From: Phycisphaerales bacterium
Lineage (GTDB): Bacteria > Planctomycetota > Phycisphaerae > Phycisphaerales > UBA1924
NCBI GenBank assembly: GCA_027083355.1
Contig: JALWOY010000041.1
Coordinates: forward strand, 1 to 64,000
Length of the DNA stretch: 64,000 nucleotides
Direction of reading: 5' to 3'
The notes beneath the pieces were generated by a model. That model had not been told where the DNA came from, did not search any database, and was given only the letters and a program-made list of their open reading frames with translations. Both the position numbers and the translations under genes were made by a program. Shown here piece after piece: positions 13,713 through 21,326 of this stretch (positions are counted from its first letter, which is position 1; each line of letters opens with the position of its first letter).

Positions 13713-14849
13713 TCAGTTGTTGCTGTCGGAACCCGAATCGGCGTTGCCCCCGGGCTTGTCCGCGTCCGGCTCAGCGGGCGGAGGGGGCGGAGGGGCCTGC
13801 ACGGCGATGATCTCCGTATCGAAATACAGCGTCGCGCCGGGCGCGATGCCGGCCCGCGGCACGCCCCGCTCGCCGTAGGCCATGCCCGCCGGGATGACCA
13901 GCTTGCGGACGGTGCCCTTCATCACGCCGTCGAAGCCCTGCTGCCAACCGGGGATCACGCGCATCTCGGAGACCGGCCAGGTGAGCGGCCAGGGCTGGCC
14001 CTTGTCCCGGCTGGAATCGAACTTGTGCCCGTCGGCCGTCCAGCCCGTGTAGTGGACGTAAACACGACCGCCCTTTTCGGGGACATCGTCCTGCGGGTTT
14101 GCGAAATCGATCAGGGCGAGCCCGCCGTTGAGACGCTGGACCTTGAACGGGGTCTCGGTGCGGGTCCAGGAATAGTGCCCGTCCTCCTCCGCGCCCCAGA
14201 CGACCAAGCCGTCGGCCGCGTAGCCGCGGTCTGCCGTGGTCATCGAATCACCCGAGACCATGATCTCGCTGGTCATCTCGACCGCACCACCGATGCCGGT
14301 GGGATACGGGTAGGGCGTCCGGCCCTTGAAACCGTCGCCGGAAACCTGGATATCGAGGTCGAGCGTCGCGATCAACTCGTCGCGGCTGAGTTCGGGGAAG
14401 GCTTCGGGGAGCAACCCCATACCGGCCAGCACGCCCTTGCCGGAATCGTCACGCATGATCTCGTAGGTCCGCAGACGCAGCCCGTTCTTGTAGCGATAGA
14501 ACTGCATGACGGTCTGCCGGAACGGACGCGGGGTGTCGGCGCGGTACTGCTCGACGTACAGGGCGTCCGAGACCCCGGTCACCGGGGCCGGGTTGACGAG
14601 CATGTACATGTCGGTCGTGCCCTCGGCGTCCCCGCCCGACTCGGCGACCGCGGCGGTGGTCTTCCACGTGCCGATGAACGCCTCGGCGGCCTGCTGGATG
14701 TCCGCATCGGACCACGTCGGGGTCCATGCTTCCCACACCTCGTTGTAGGCGGGGAGGGGCGCCGGCTCGGGCTGGGCATCCTGAGCGCCGGCGAGACCCC
14801 CGAGCAGGATCGCGGGGGCCACCAACAAAGCGGCGATTCCGTTTTTCAT
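13713..14849 (-). CDS. Exported FKBP-type peptidyl-prolyl isomerase with N-terminal CpcT-like domain
   Basis: A 378-residue exported protein. Residues 1-23 are a signal peptide (MKNGIAALLVAPAILLGG, then LAGAQ). About residues 40-240 contain FIGTWKTT, VSDALYVEQYR and PFRQTVMQFYRYKNG, reminiscent of the CpcT/CpeT fold. This is a low-certainty match. The C-terminal FKBP domain (about 270-355) has VYVHYTGWTADGHKFDSS, IPGWQQGFDGVMKG and IPAGMAYGERGVP. An acidic, proline-rich tail ends the protein. The ATG at 14849 has GGAG eight bases upstream. It is expected to act as an envelope foldase; the role of the first domain is unknown. Confidence 0.85.
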   Translation of the reverse strand: MKNGIAALLVAPAILLGGLAGAQDAQPEPAPLPAYNEVWEAWTPTWSDADIQQAAEAFIGTWKTTAAVAESGGDAEGTTDMYMLVNPAPVTGVSDALYVEQYRADTPRPFRQTVMQFYRYKNGLRLRTYEIMRDDSGKGVLAGMGLLPEAFPELSRDELIATLDLDIQVSGDGFKGRTPYPYPTGIGGAVEMTSEIMVSGDSMTTADRGYAADGLVVWGAEEDGHYSWTRTETPFKVQRLNGGLALIDFANPQDDVPEKGGRVYVHYTGWTADGHKFDSSRDKGQPWPLTWPVSEMRVIPGWQQGFDGVMKGTVRKLVIPAGMAYGERGVPRAGIAPGATLYFDTEIIAVQAPPPPPPAEPDADKPGGNADSGSDSNN

Positions 14850-15002
14850 TTTTGCAACTCCATGTGTTCGATTGTCCAAACGCACCACGAGGCGCGGAAG
14901 TATAGACAATTCAGCAGACCGGCCCGGGATGAAACGGTTGCGGGATGAACCCGATCAAGCGAAGATGGGTAACACATCGGCCATACGAACGGCCACAGAA
15001 CC

Positions 15003-15554
15003 ATGAGCGACGACCCGATCATCTTCACGCCCGACGAGCCGCCCGACCGGCCCGACGACCCCGCGCTGGACGACACGGCCCTCGACGAGACGGTCGCGGA
15101 GGTTGAACTGGATGAATCGCTCGATCAGGTCGAGCCGGAAACGGAAGAAACGGTCGACGAGATCGACATGCTCGGCTTCGACCCCGAGGCGGGACAGACC
15201 CGCATCGGGGGGCGCTCGACCATCGCGGGACACCTGACCAGCGACGTGGGGATGTTCGTCATCGGGCTGATCGTCGCGATGGCGGGCCTGAGCGTGCTGA
15301 TCTACGCCATCTTCAACCAGACACAAACGAACCTGATCATCGCGGGGATCGTCTCACCGCCGACACTGATCTGGGCGTTTGTCAAGTGGCGCCGCTGGCT
15401 GGGCGGGGCGCCGTATGTCTATCGGCTGCTTCTCTCGCTGAACGAGAAGGAAGCCGCGGAGGAGGCCCTCGAGATCCACCGAGAAAAGCAGCGCAAGCGC
15501 GTCGAGAAGCGGATCGCCGAGCTCGAGGCCAAGGGCGTTCGGATCGACGAATAG
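15003..15554 (+). CDS. Hypothetical membrane protein with acidic N-terminus
   Basis: An unrecognised 183-residue protein. Residues 1-60 are extremely acidic and proline-rich (about one in three residues is Asp or Glu) and end at DMLGFDPEAG. Two hydrophobic helices follow at about 80-101 (GMFVIGLIVAMAGLSVLIYAI) and 108-125 (NLIIAGIVSPPTLIWAFV). The last 40 residues form a charged helix, KEAAEEALEIHREKQRKRVEKR, likely a short coiled coil. It is divergent from the FKBP gene with a 153-base shared upstream region. No enzyme motif is seen. Confidence 0.7.
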   Translation: MSDDPIIFTPDEPPDRPDDPALDDTALDETVAEVELDESLDQVEPETEETVDEIDMLGFDPEAGQTRIGGRSTIAGHLTSDVGMFVIGLIVAMAGLSVLIYAIFNQTQTNLIIAGIVSPPTLIWAFVKWRRWLGGAPYVYRLLLSLNEKEAAEEALEIHREKQRKRVEKRIAELEAKGVRIDE

Positions 15555-15717
15555 GGCAACTCGCTCGGCAGGGAGCGGTCATCTCACAATCAACCACGAC
15601 CGTGAGAAGATCCAGTGTCAGCCACAGGGATCTGCGACCCCACCCGCATGTGGTATGGACTCAGGAGCCGCCCGCCCCACCTCTGCCCGGTCGCCGGGGA
15701 GCGGTCGACGACTGGCG

Positions 15718-15955
15718 AGCGTCGGCGTCTGGTTGGTTCAGAAGCCCGACGCAGCGGGGCTGGATCGGGGCATCGGGCTTCGGAGAGGGGGAGAGCGCGG
15801 CTCGGAGAGCCGAGGTACCCGAGGCAGCAAAGTGCATCGGGGCACCACGATCGGATGATTTGCTTCGGGAGAGAAGAAAGCCCTCGCTTCCGCTCGGGCC
15901 TCTATTTGAAGGAAGTTGAAGATGATGCCGGCCCTCTCCCCGCAAGCGGGGAGAG
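15718..15955. repeat. Composite repeat block (G-like end, H, B and a partial F)
   Basis: The 15555-15980 gap holds no convincing gene. From 15718 it is a mosaic that runs in the same order as a block at about 36050-36255: GCGTCGGCGT plus TTCAGAA; then GGCTCGGAGAGCCGAGGTACC (family H, about 15799-15819); then GCAAAGTG...ACGATCGGATG; then the family B arm CTCGCTTCCGCTCGGGCC (about 15883-15900) and GAAGTTGAAG. It ends in a perfect 10-base-pair hairpin, CTCTCCCCGC-AA-GCGGGGAGAG (15934-15955), which is the core of family F. Frames through it encode only repeat peptides such as GSESRGTRGS. Confidence 0.8.
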
Positions 15956-15980
15956 GAAGGCGAGAACCCTCCGGGGAAGT

Positions 15981-16457
15981 TCAGTCCGTGGCGATCTCAG
16001 CGATCATCTCGACCTCGACGGGGGCACCGAGCGGGAGCGAGACACTGCCCACCGCCGCCCGAGCATGTCGGCCCGCTTCGCCGAAGATCGACACCAGCAG
16101 CCCGCTGGCACCGTTTGCGATCACCGGCTGGTCGGTGAACCCCGGGTCGCTGGCGACGAAACACCCGATGCGCACAATCCGGGTGATCCGATCCAAACCA
16201 CCGGCGGCATCGGCGGCAACAGCCACGGCGTTGAGCGCACAGACCCGGGCGCATTCAACGGCGAGTTCGACCGGGACCCCGTCGGGCACCCGGCCCGTGG
16301 CGATCAGCCCGCCGTCGCGCACCGGGATCTGTCCGCTGACAAAGACGAGCGAACCGCTGCGAACCCACGGGACGTAGTCGGCGACCGGTTTGGGGGGTTC
16401 AGGGAGCGAAAGCCCCAGAGCGGCAAGACGGGATGTATTTGTTTGGTGCATGTTCAT
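15981..16457 (-). CDS. RidA/YjgF-YER057c-UK114 family protein
   Basis: A 158-residue protein of the RidA superfamily, whose founding members deaminate reactive enamine/imine intermediates. It resembles the subgroup with the N-terminal signature LGLSLPEPPKPVADYVPWVRSG. Further family features are SGQIPVRDGGLIATGRVP, CARVCALNAVAVAADAAGGLD and the C-terminal VEVEMIAEIATD. The canonical catalytic arginine of classical RidA is not in its usual motif, so imine deaminase activity is uncertain. The ATG at 16457 is taken as the start; a second ATG lies six bases downstream. It runs away from the prepilin-like gene at 16854. Confidence 0.88.
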   Translation of the reverse strand: MNMHQTNTSRLAALGLSLPEPPKPVADYVPWVRSGSLVFVSGQIPVRDGGLIATGRVPDGVPVELAVECARVCALNAVAVAADAAGGLDRITRIVRIGCFVASDPGFTDQPVIANGASGLLVSIFGEAGRHARAAVGSVSLPLGAPVEVEMIAEIATD

Positions 16458-16853
16458 TTTTCTTGTTTCCGTCTGGTGGGCGGTATCCGGGCGTGTGCGA
16501 TGCCGGATTCCCTCGTTCAATGGAACAGATGGGCCTTGACGGGCGCATCGTAGAGCGTGTAAGGTTCACGTCGCACGCGTGTGACATGGTGGTGGCGAGG
16601 CCGGGATCTGATTTACCTGCCCTCATCGGCCGTCTGACGGCGGCCCAAGTATGCCTGACCGGCTCGACCACAACCGACAATCCGGCAGCGATGGGCGGCC
16701 GCGAGCCGTCGTGATGCCCGGTGGGTGGTCCATCGGGCGCGAGCGACCCGTCGAACCCCACCCGTGTGTCGCGGGGGGTGGAGACGGGCGGGGTGTCGGT
16801 TCCCGCGATCCAGAAAGACAGAACGCGGGACGAGTTACGGAAAGGTCTCATTC
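16458..16853. other. Intergenic region between divergent ridA-like and prepilin-like genes
   Basis: 396 bases without a convincing gene. Short open frames exist but start poorly and show no family features. The region should carry the promoters of both divergent genes; I cannot point to a convincing -35/-10 pair. The last bases (GGAAAGG at 16839-16845) are the ribosome binding site of the prepilin-like gene. Confidence 0.5.
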
Positions 16854-17912
16854 ATGTTGAAGACACTGCAACGTCGCCGCTCGGGCTTTACGCTCATCGA
16901 GCTGCTGGTGGTCATCGCGATCATCGCCCTGCTGATCGGCATCCTGCTGCCGGCGCTGAGCAAGGCCCGCAAGGCGGCCCGCCGGCTGAAGGACATGGCG
17001 AACATCCGCTCGACGATCCAGTCGCTGGCGGTGTTCTCCGACAGCAACAAAGGCCGTTACCCGATCCCGAGCCGGATCGACGAGGCCAACAACACGATCA
17101 ACGATTCGACCCAGATCACCGGTCAGATCAACTATTCGGGCAGCACCACGGACACGGCCCGGAAGGACACGAGCCAGAACATCTTCTCGATCCTGATCCA
17201 CGACGGGTTCGTCTCGCCGGAGGTGCTGATCAGCCCGTCCGAGCCTTCCGCGGCGTTCAAGCCGGACGACAATTACATGTACTCGAACCCGACGGCCGCG
17301 GGCGGCAACGGCACCGACGACAGCGATCAGTTCGCCCTGTGGGATCCTTCGTTCATGTCGTCGCCCGACAGCGGGATCGCGGGCAACCTGTCGTACTTCC
17401 ACATGCCGATCTTCGGCGCCCGCCGCTCGCTGTGGCGGAATAACTTCACGTCGACGCTGGCGATCATGGGCAACCGCGGCCCGACGTTCGACGAACGGAA
17501 CCAGGCCACCGATCCGTGGGTTCTCGAACAGGACAGCTCGACCGGCGAAGGCTCGATCACGCTCCAGATGTACGGCAACCGCAACCGTTGGGAGGGCCTG
17601 ATCGGGCTGAACGACGCCCACGTCGATTTCGACAACAAGCCGGACCCCGACAACATCACGTTCACCTTCTCTGACGCGCCCGACCCCAGCGGGGGCAACG
17701 CGGGCGTGACGGCGGCCGACAACGTCTTCACCAATGAGGACGATCTCACCGGCAAGATGGTGTGGGCCGAGCAGGATCTGACCAGCCCGGGCGCCAATAA
17801 CCGCAACGCGTTCCTTGTCATGTACAACATGGTCGATATCGCCAGCGACGCGCCTGTTCTGGACGACACCAACGCCCGGAGCAACAACGTCAAGGGCTCC
17901 TTCCACGACTGA
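16854..17912 (+). CDS. Prepilin-type N-terminal methylation domain protein (unrelated tail)
   Basis: A 352-residue protein with leader [19 protein letters not shown] and the class III prepilin helix ending in [16 protein letters not shown]. The ATG at 16854 is well placed behind GGAAAGG. The C-terminal domain differs from the triplet at 7-11 kb but includes [58 protein letters not shown] and [16 protein letters not shown]. The last resembles the slot where other family members carry an H-X9-DG box. It is monocistronic, with a strong terminator 30 bases downstream. Confidence 0.85.
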   Translation: MLKTLQRRRSGFTLIELLVVIAIIALLIGILLPALSKARKAARRLKDMANIRSTIQSLAVFSDSNKGRYPIPSRIDEANNTINDSTQITGQINYSGSTTDTARKDTSQNIFSILIHDGFVSPEVLISPSEPSAAFKPDDNYMYSNPTAAGGNGTDDSDQFALWDPSFMSSPDSGIAGNLSYFHMPIFGARRSLWRNNFTSTLAIMGNRGPTFDERNQATDPWVLEQDSSTGEGSITLQMYGNRNRWEGLIGLNDAHVDFDNKPDPDNITFTFSDAPDPSGGNAGVTAADNVFTNEDDLTGKMVWAEQDLTSPGANNRNAFLVMYNMVDIASDAPVLDDTNARSNNVKGSFHD

Positions 17913-17942
17913 GCCTCGGGGTTCATCACTCTGATTTTCGCA

Positions 17943-17968
17943 GCCCGGCTCCGCAGCCGGGCTTTTTT
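17943..17968 (+). terminator. Rho-independent terminator
   Basis: A perfect 8-base-pair stem, GCCCGGCT (17943-17950) with AGCCGGGC (17955-17962), loop CCGC, followed by six T residues. It ends the prepilin-like gene at 17912. Confidence 0.93.
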
Positions 17969-18049
17969 CTGCGCACAAAGCCCCCGGCGTCGACCGATGA
18001 ACAGACCGATCGATGCCGGGGGCGACCGTGCTCTGTGATGTGATCGCGT

Positions 18050-18532
18050 TCAGGCGAGGTGCGTCAGGACCTCGTCGAAGTCCATCGCGTCGCTCGGGGC
18101 GCGGGCCTGCGACCACTTGACCTTGCCGGCCCCGTCGTCGGATTGCCCGATGACCACCGTGCCGCGCTGGGCGACGTTCATGTCGGCCCAGTACAGCCCG
18201 TAGGCCTTGCAGACGGTGCGGTGCAGATCACTGAGCATGGTGTGCCGGAAACCCTCTTTCTCGGCCCACGCCTTGAGCGCGGCGAAGGAATCGCACGAGA
18301 CACCGACGACCGCGGCCCCGGTGTCGGACCAGCGTTGCATCTCCTTGCTGAGGCACTCCATTTCTGTGCCGCAGACGCCGGTGAATGCGAACGGGAAGAA
18401 GCAGAGGACGACGTCGCCCTTGCGGACGTGTTCGGCGAGCGACCAGTCCTCGCGGTCCTGGGTCTGGAGGGTGAAATCGGGGGCGGTCTCGCCGGGAGGG
18501 ATGACCGATTCGCGTATGGTGCTTTGTGTCAT
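18050..18532 (-). CDS. Peroxiredoxin (AhpC/TSA family, AhpE-like)
   Basis: A 160-residue thiol peroxidase. The peroxidatic cysteine is C54 in PFAFTGVCGTEME, and APDFTLQTQD marks the start of the thioredoxin-like fold. Other cysteines occur at ECLSKEM and VGVSCDSF, but there is no clear resolving cysteine at the position typical of BCP/PrxQ, so 1-Cys or AhpE-like behaviour is likely. The ATG at 18532 has AGGAG six bases upstream. The gene is divergent from the YggS homologue. Confidence 0.92.
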   Translation of the reverse strand: MTQSTIRESVIPPGETAPDFTLQTQDREDWSLAEHVRKGDVVLCFFPFAFTGVCGTEMECLSKEMQRWSDTGAAVVGVSCDSFAALKAWAEKEGFRHTMLSDLHRTVCKAYGLYWADMNVAQRGTVVIGQSDDGAGKVKWSQARAPSDAMDFDEVLTHLA

Positions 18533-18617
18533 GGTGGATCTCCTGTCGAGCGGGGCGATCGGGACAGCCGAGCCCTCGTCGGGTGGTTATGCTAGGGGGA
18601 TGCAGGGAGCAGAAACG

Positions 18618-19379
18618 ATGAGTCTCGCCGAGCGATACCAGACCGTGCGTGAGCGGATCGCGACCGCGGCATCGGCGGCCGGTCGATCACCCGGCGACGT
18701 GATCCTGGTGGCGGTGACGAAGTACGCCGAGCCCGAGGATATCCGCGCGCTGATGGAACTCGGGCACGTTGATTTCGGGGAGAGCCGCCCGCAACAGCTC
18801 ATCCAGCGGGCCTCGATGGCCGCCGAATGGCTCGAGCGTGTCCGCGTGCTGGGCCAGGGCGACGACCCGCATATCACACACGCTCTGGACCCCGACAAGC
18901 CGCCCCGGTGGCACATGATCGGGCATCTCCAGCGGAACAAGGCACGCAAGATCGTGGATCTCGTCCGGCTGATCCACTCCGTGGACAGCCTGCGACTGGC
19001 CGAGGAATTGCAATCCGTTCTCCGCAAGACTGACCGCCGGATCGACGTGCTGCTGCAGGTGAACATTTCCGGCGAATCGACAAAGCAGGGGTGCCTGCCG
19101 CCGGCCGTCCCGGCGATGGTCGAACAGATCGACTCGATGTACAGCCTCCGTCTCCGCGGGCTGATGACCATGGCTCCCTACAGCGAGAACCCCGAGGACG
19201 CCCGGCCGCACTTTGCCCGATGCCGGGAGCTTTTCGAGGAAATCCGCGCGACCGGGGCGGGTGAGGGCGCATTCAACCTGCTCTCGATGGGGATGAGCGG
19301 CGATTTCGAGGTCGCGATCGAGGAGGGCGCGAACATCGTCCGCGTCGGGTCGGCGATCTTCGGTGCCCCGAAGGCATAA
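18618..19379 (+). CDS. YggS family pyridoxal phosphate homeostasis protein
   Basis: A 253-residue PLP-binding TIM-barrel protein of the YggS/PLPBP family, which buffers free pyridoxal phosphate and affects amino acid balance. The PLP lysine is K35 in ILVAVTKYAEPEDI. Diagnostic family blocks are WHMIGHLQRNKARKIV, LLQVNISGESTKQG, LRGLMTMAPYSENPE and LSMGMSGDFEVAIEEGANIV. I prefer the ATG at 18618, which has GGGAG nine bases before it. An ATG 18 bases further upstream has no spaced site. Residues near GQGDDPHITHALDPDKPPR form a longer loop than usual. Confidence 0.95.
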   Translation: MSLAERYQTVRERIATAASAAGRSPGDVILVAVTKYAEPEDIRALMELGHVDFGESRPQQLIQRASMAAEWLERVRVLGQGDDPHITHALDPDKPPRWHMIGHLQRNKARKIVDLVRLIHSVDSLRLAEELQSVLRKTDRRIDVLLQVNISGESTKQGCLPPAVPAMVEQIDSMYSLRLRGLMTMAPYSENPEDARPHFARCRELFEEIRATGAGEGAFNLLSMGMSGDFEVAIEEGANIVRVGSAIFGAPKA

Positions 19380-19666
19380 GCCGCCGAACGAGCCGCTCGC
19401 CATCTCCCCGCCCCGCGGTGTCAACACACGGACGGCATCAGTTCGGATGCCAAGGTCTCAATTCGGCCCACCGCGGAGGCACCACCCGGATTGGGGAGAT
19501 CATCAACAAACTGAATTGATTGATGCGGTGCTGAAGCCGACCGGGTTCGAATCCGGGTAGCCGAACGAGTTTTGGTAGACCCCTGCCGGCATCATGACGA
19601 TGAAACACGCCGCGGGCATGTGAACAATCGTCGCGTGAGGTGCCTCCTCTGAACACTAGCCGAACC
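19380..19666. other. Intergenic region with a tRNA T-arm-like sequence
   Basis: 287 bases with no convincing gene. The sequence CCGGGTTCGAATCCGGG at about 19541-19557 looks like a tRNA T arm, but the central base pair of the stem is mismatched and no matching acceptor, D or anticodon arms are found at the right distance. It could be a decayed tRNA 3' end or chance. A short inverted repeat (ATCAA...TTGAT) lies around 19501-19519. Confidence 0.35.
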
Positions 19667-20428
19667 ATGTTGATCGTGGAATCCTCGGCTCTGGTCGCCC
19701 GGGGGCTCGCCGACGTTGCCTCAAGATTCGGCTTTGAACCGGTTTTCGCGACGGATTTTCATACCTCGATCGACGCCGTGCTCCACAACACACCCGCGTT
19801 CATCGTGACGGCGATCGAGCTCGAGGGGATGCCCGGTCCATCGTTGATCTCGGCGCTGCGGGCGTGCCCCAAGCATCGGGTCATCCCGGCCGTGTTCGTC
19901 AGCTCCTCGCAGATCGCGTGCAGCGTCGGGGAACGGTACGGGTGTCCCGTGTTCGAAAAGAAACCGGATCTGCGGGACATGTTCGCTGCCCACCTGGAAT
20001 CGATCGGCTTCGAGCCGGGGGAGACCGAGGGCGATGCGAAAGCGGACGCTCTGCGGGGTCGGCACCTTCTGGTGGCCGAGGATATGGACGCGATGCGGCG
20101 TCTGCTCTCGCACAAGCTGCATATTCGCGGGGCGAAGGTGACACTGGCCCAGGACGGATTCGAGGCGAGTGTCGCCGGTCTGAACGACACGTATGACTTG
20201 ATCGTGCTCGATATCGAGATGCCGAGGCTCGACGGGCGGGACGTGATCAAGCTGCTGCGTGACGCCGGCGTCAAGACCCCGATCGTGGCGTTGACGGCCC
20301 ATACCGACGACATCACGGTGAAGGACCTCCAACACACGCACGGCTTCGACGACGTGATCCCGAAGCCGGACGCGGTGGAGGCGATCATCCGCGATATGCA
20401 GTTCTGGGATTCGACCCGGGCAGCGTGA
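19667..20428 (+). CDS. Tandem receiver-domain protein (pseudo-receiver plus active receiver)
   Basis: A 253-residue protein with two CheY-like domains and no output domain. The second (about 132-250) is complete: acidic residues in LLVAEDMDAM, phospho-acceptor D182 in LIVLDIEMPRLDG, T210 in IVALTAH, and K233 in VIPKPDAV. The first (1-110) lacks the acceptor aspartate (the slot reads FIVTAIELEGMPG) but keeps the lysine region FEKKPDL. It is probably a phosphorelay or stand-alone signalling adaptor. The start is uncertain: an in-frame GTG at 19640 would add nine residues. No histidine kinase is adjacent. Confidence 0.85.
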   Translation: MLIVESSALVARGLADVASRFGFEPVFATDFHTSIDAVLHNTPAFIVTAIELEGMPGPSLISALRACPKHRVIPAVFVSSSQIACSVGERYGCPVFEKKPDLRDMFAAHLESIGFEPGETEGDAKADALRGRHLLVAEDMDAMRRLLSHKLHIRGAKVTLAQDGFEASVAGLNDTYDLIVLDIEMPRLDGRDVIKLLRDAGVKTPIVALTAHTDDITVKDLQHTHGFDDVIPKPDAVEAIIRDMQFWDSTRAA

Positions 20429-20458
20429 ACCGGGGCGGCATGATTCCGAGAGATGAGA

Positions 20459-21223
20459 TCAGGTGGTCCTCGCCGCCGAGGCGGTGCGGATCGCCCCGCC
20501 GCGTGCGCGCGCGACCTGCATATGCGACTGGAGATGCCGGCCCGGGCAGGCTGTGGGCGCCCACTCGCGGTGGGTGTAGACCTTGTTGACCGGGACGCGG
20601 AACTCGTCCATCTTCATCGTGAGGAACGCGTCGAGTGTTCTCTTGGCGGCGGTGGTCGGCCGTTGTTTCTCGAAATTCCCGAGCATCAGGACGCCGAGGT
20701 TGTTCGGGTTGTGATTTTTCACGTGCGCCCCTTGCAGGGCCTCGGGCCGGGCGGCCCAGATCCGGCCCGCGGGGTCGATCGCGTAGTGGTACCCGATGTC
20801 GGCCCAACCCTTGGCGACGTGGGCATGGCGGATCGCCTCGATCCGCCGGGCGGCGTCGTCGAAGAGCGTGCTCGTGAACGGGGACATGCCGTCGTGGTGC
20901 ACCGTGATATACCGCACCCGGCCCATGCGGTCGGCCCGTGAGACGATCGGCCCGTGCGTGGCCCACGTCCTCCGACCGATAACCGAAAGGCCCGAAGTCG
21001 GCGGGGTCGTTGGTGCCTGGCCTCTGTGCGGGAGTCGGCGTCTGCTGGGCAGGGGGCGGTAGACCGGTGAACCGGGGATCGGGTCGCCGACGTGGCTGAG
21101 GCGTGTCTGGGTGGAGCCGCACCCGGTGAGCCAGGCCGCGCCCGCGCCGAGCGCCAGCCCGAGTATGTCGCGCCTCGACAGCGAGCTTTTCATTTCCTGC
21201 TTGTCTCGGTGTGTCACGCTCAT
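20459..21223 (-). CDS. Tat-exported N-acetylmuramoyl-L-alanine amidase (PGRP-like) lipoprotein
   Basis: A 254-residue enzyme that should cleave the amide between peptidoglycan sugar and stem peptide. The leader has a twin-arginine motif, SRRDILGLALGAGAAWL, and a lipobox-like LTGC with the cysteine at 35. The amidase_2/PGRP domain (about 80-235) shows the zinc ligands in order: first His in YITVHHDGMSP, second His in VYTHREW and Cys in TACPGRHL. IGYHYAIDPAGRIWAARP and NNLGVLMLGNFE are further family blocks. A second in-frame ATG at 21193 is an alternative start. It converges with the receiver gene, with 30 bases between stops. Confidence 0.9.
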   Translation of the reverse strand: MSVTHRDKQEMKSSLSRRDILGLALGAGAAWLTGCGSTQTRLSHVGDPIPGSPVYRPLPSRRRLPHRGQAPTTPPTSGLSVIGRRTWATHGPIVSRADRMGRVRYITVHHDGMSPFTSTLFDDAARRIEAIRHAHVAKGWADIGYHYAIDPAGRIWAARPEALQGAHVKNHNPNNLGVLMLGNFEKQRPTTAAKRTLDAFLTMKMDEFRVPVNKVYTHREWAPTACPGRHLQSHMQVARARGGAIRTASAARTT

Positions 21224-21326
21224 TGCATCGGCCGGTGGCGTTGGAATGGTCCAATGGTACCGGCTCGGACGTCCCCGCGCCGCCGCTTCGACGGATCATG
21301 CGGGTCGCGGGGTGGTTCCGGGTCCG

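Noticed and set aside
15615-16553. Long + strand frame across 15615-16553
   Set aside because: It runs through the repeat mosaic (GSESRGT-type peptides) and then antisense to the RidA-like gene, has no family features, and its start lacks a ribosome binding site.
19535-19566. Possible tRNA gene (GGTTCGAATCC-type T arm)
   Set aside because: The T-stem has a G-G mismatch, the following seven bases have no complementary acceptor strand at the correct distance upstream, and no anticodon arm with a seven-base loop and T33 was found. It may be a relic.
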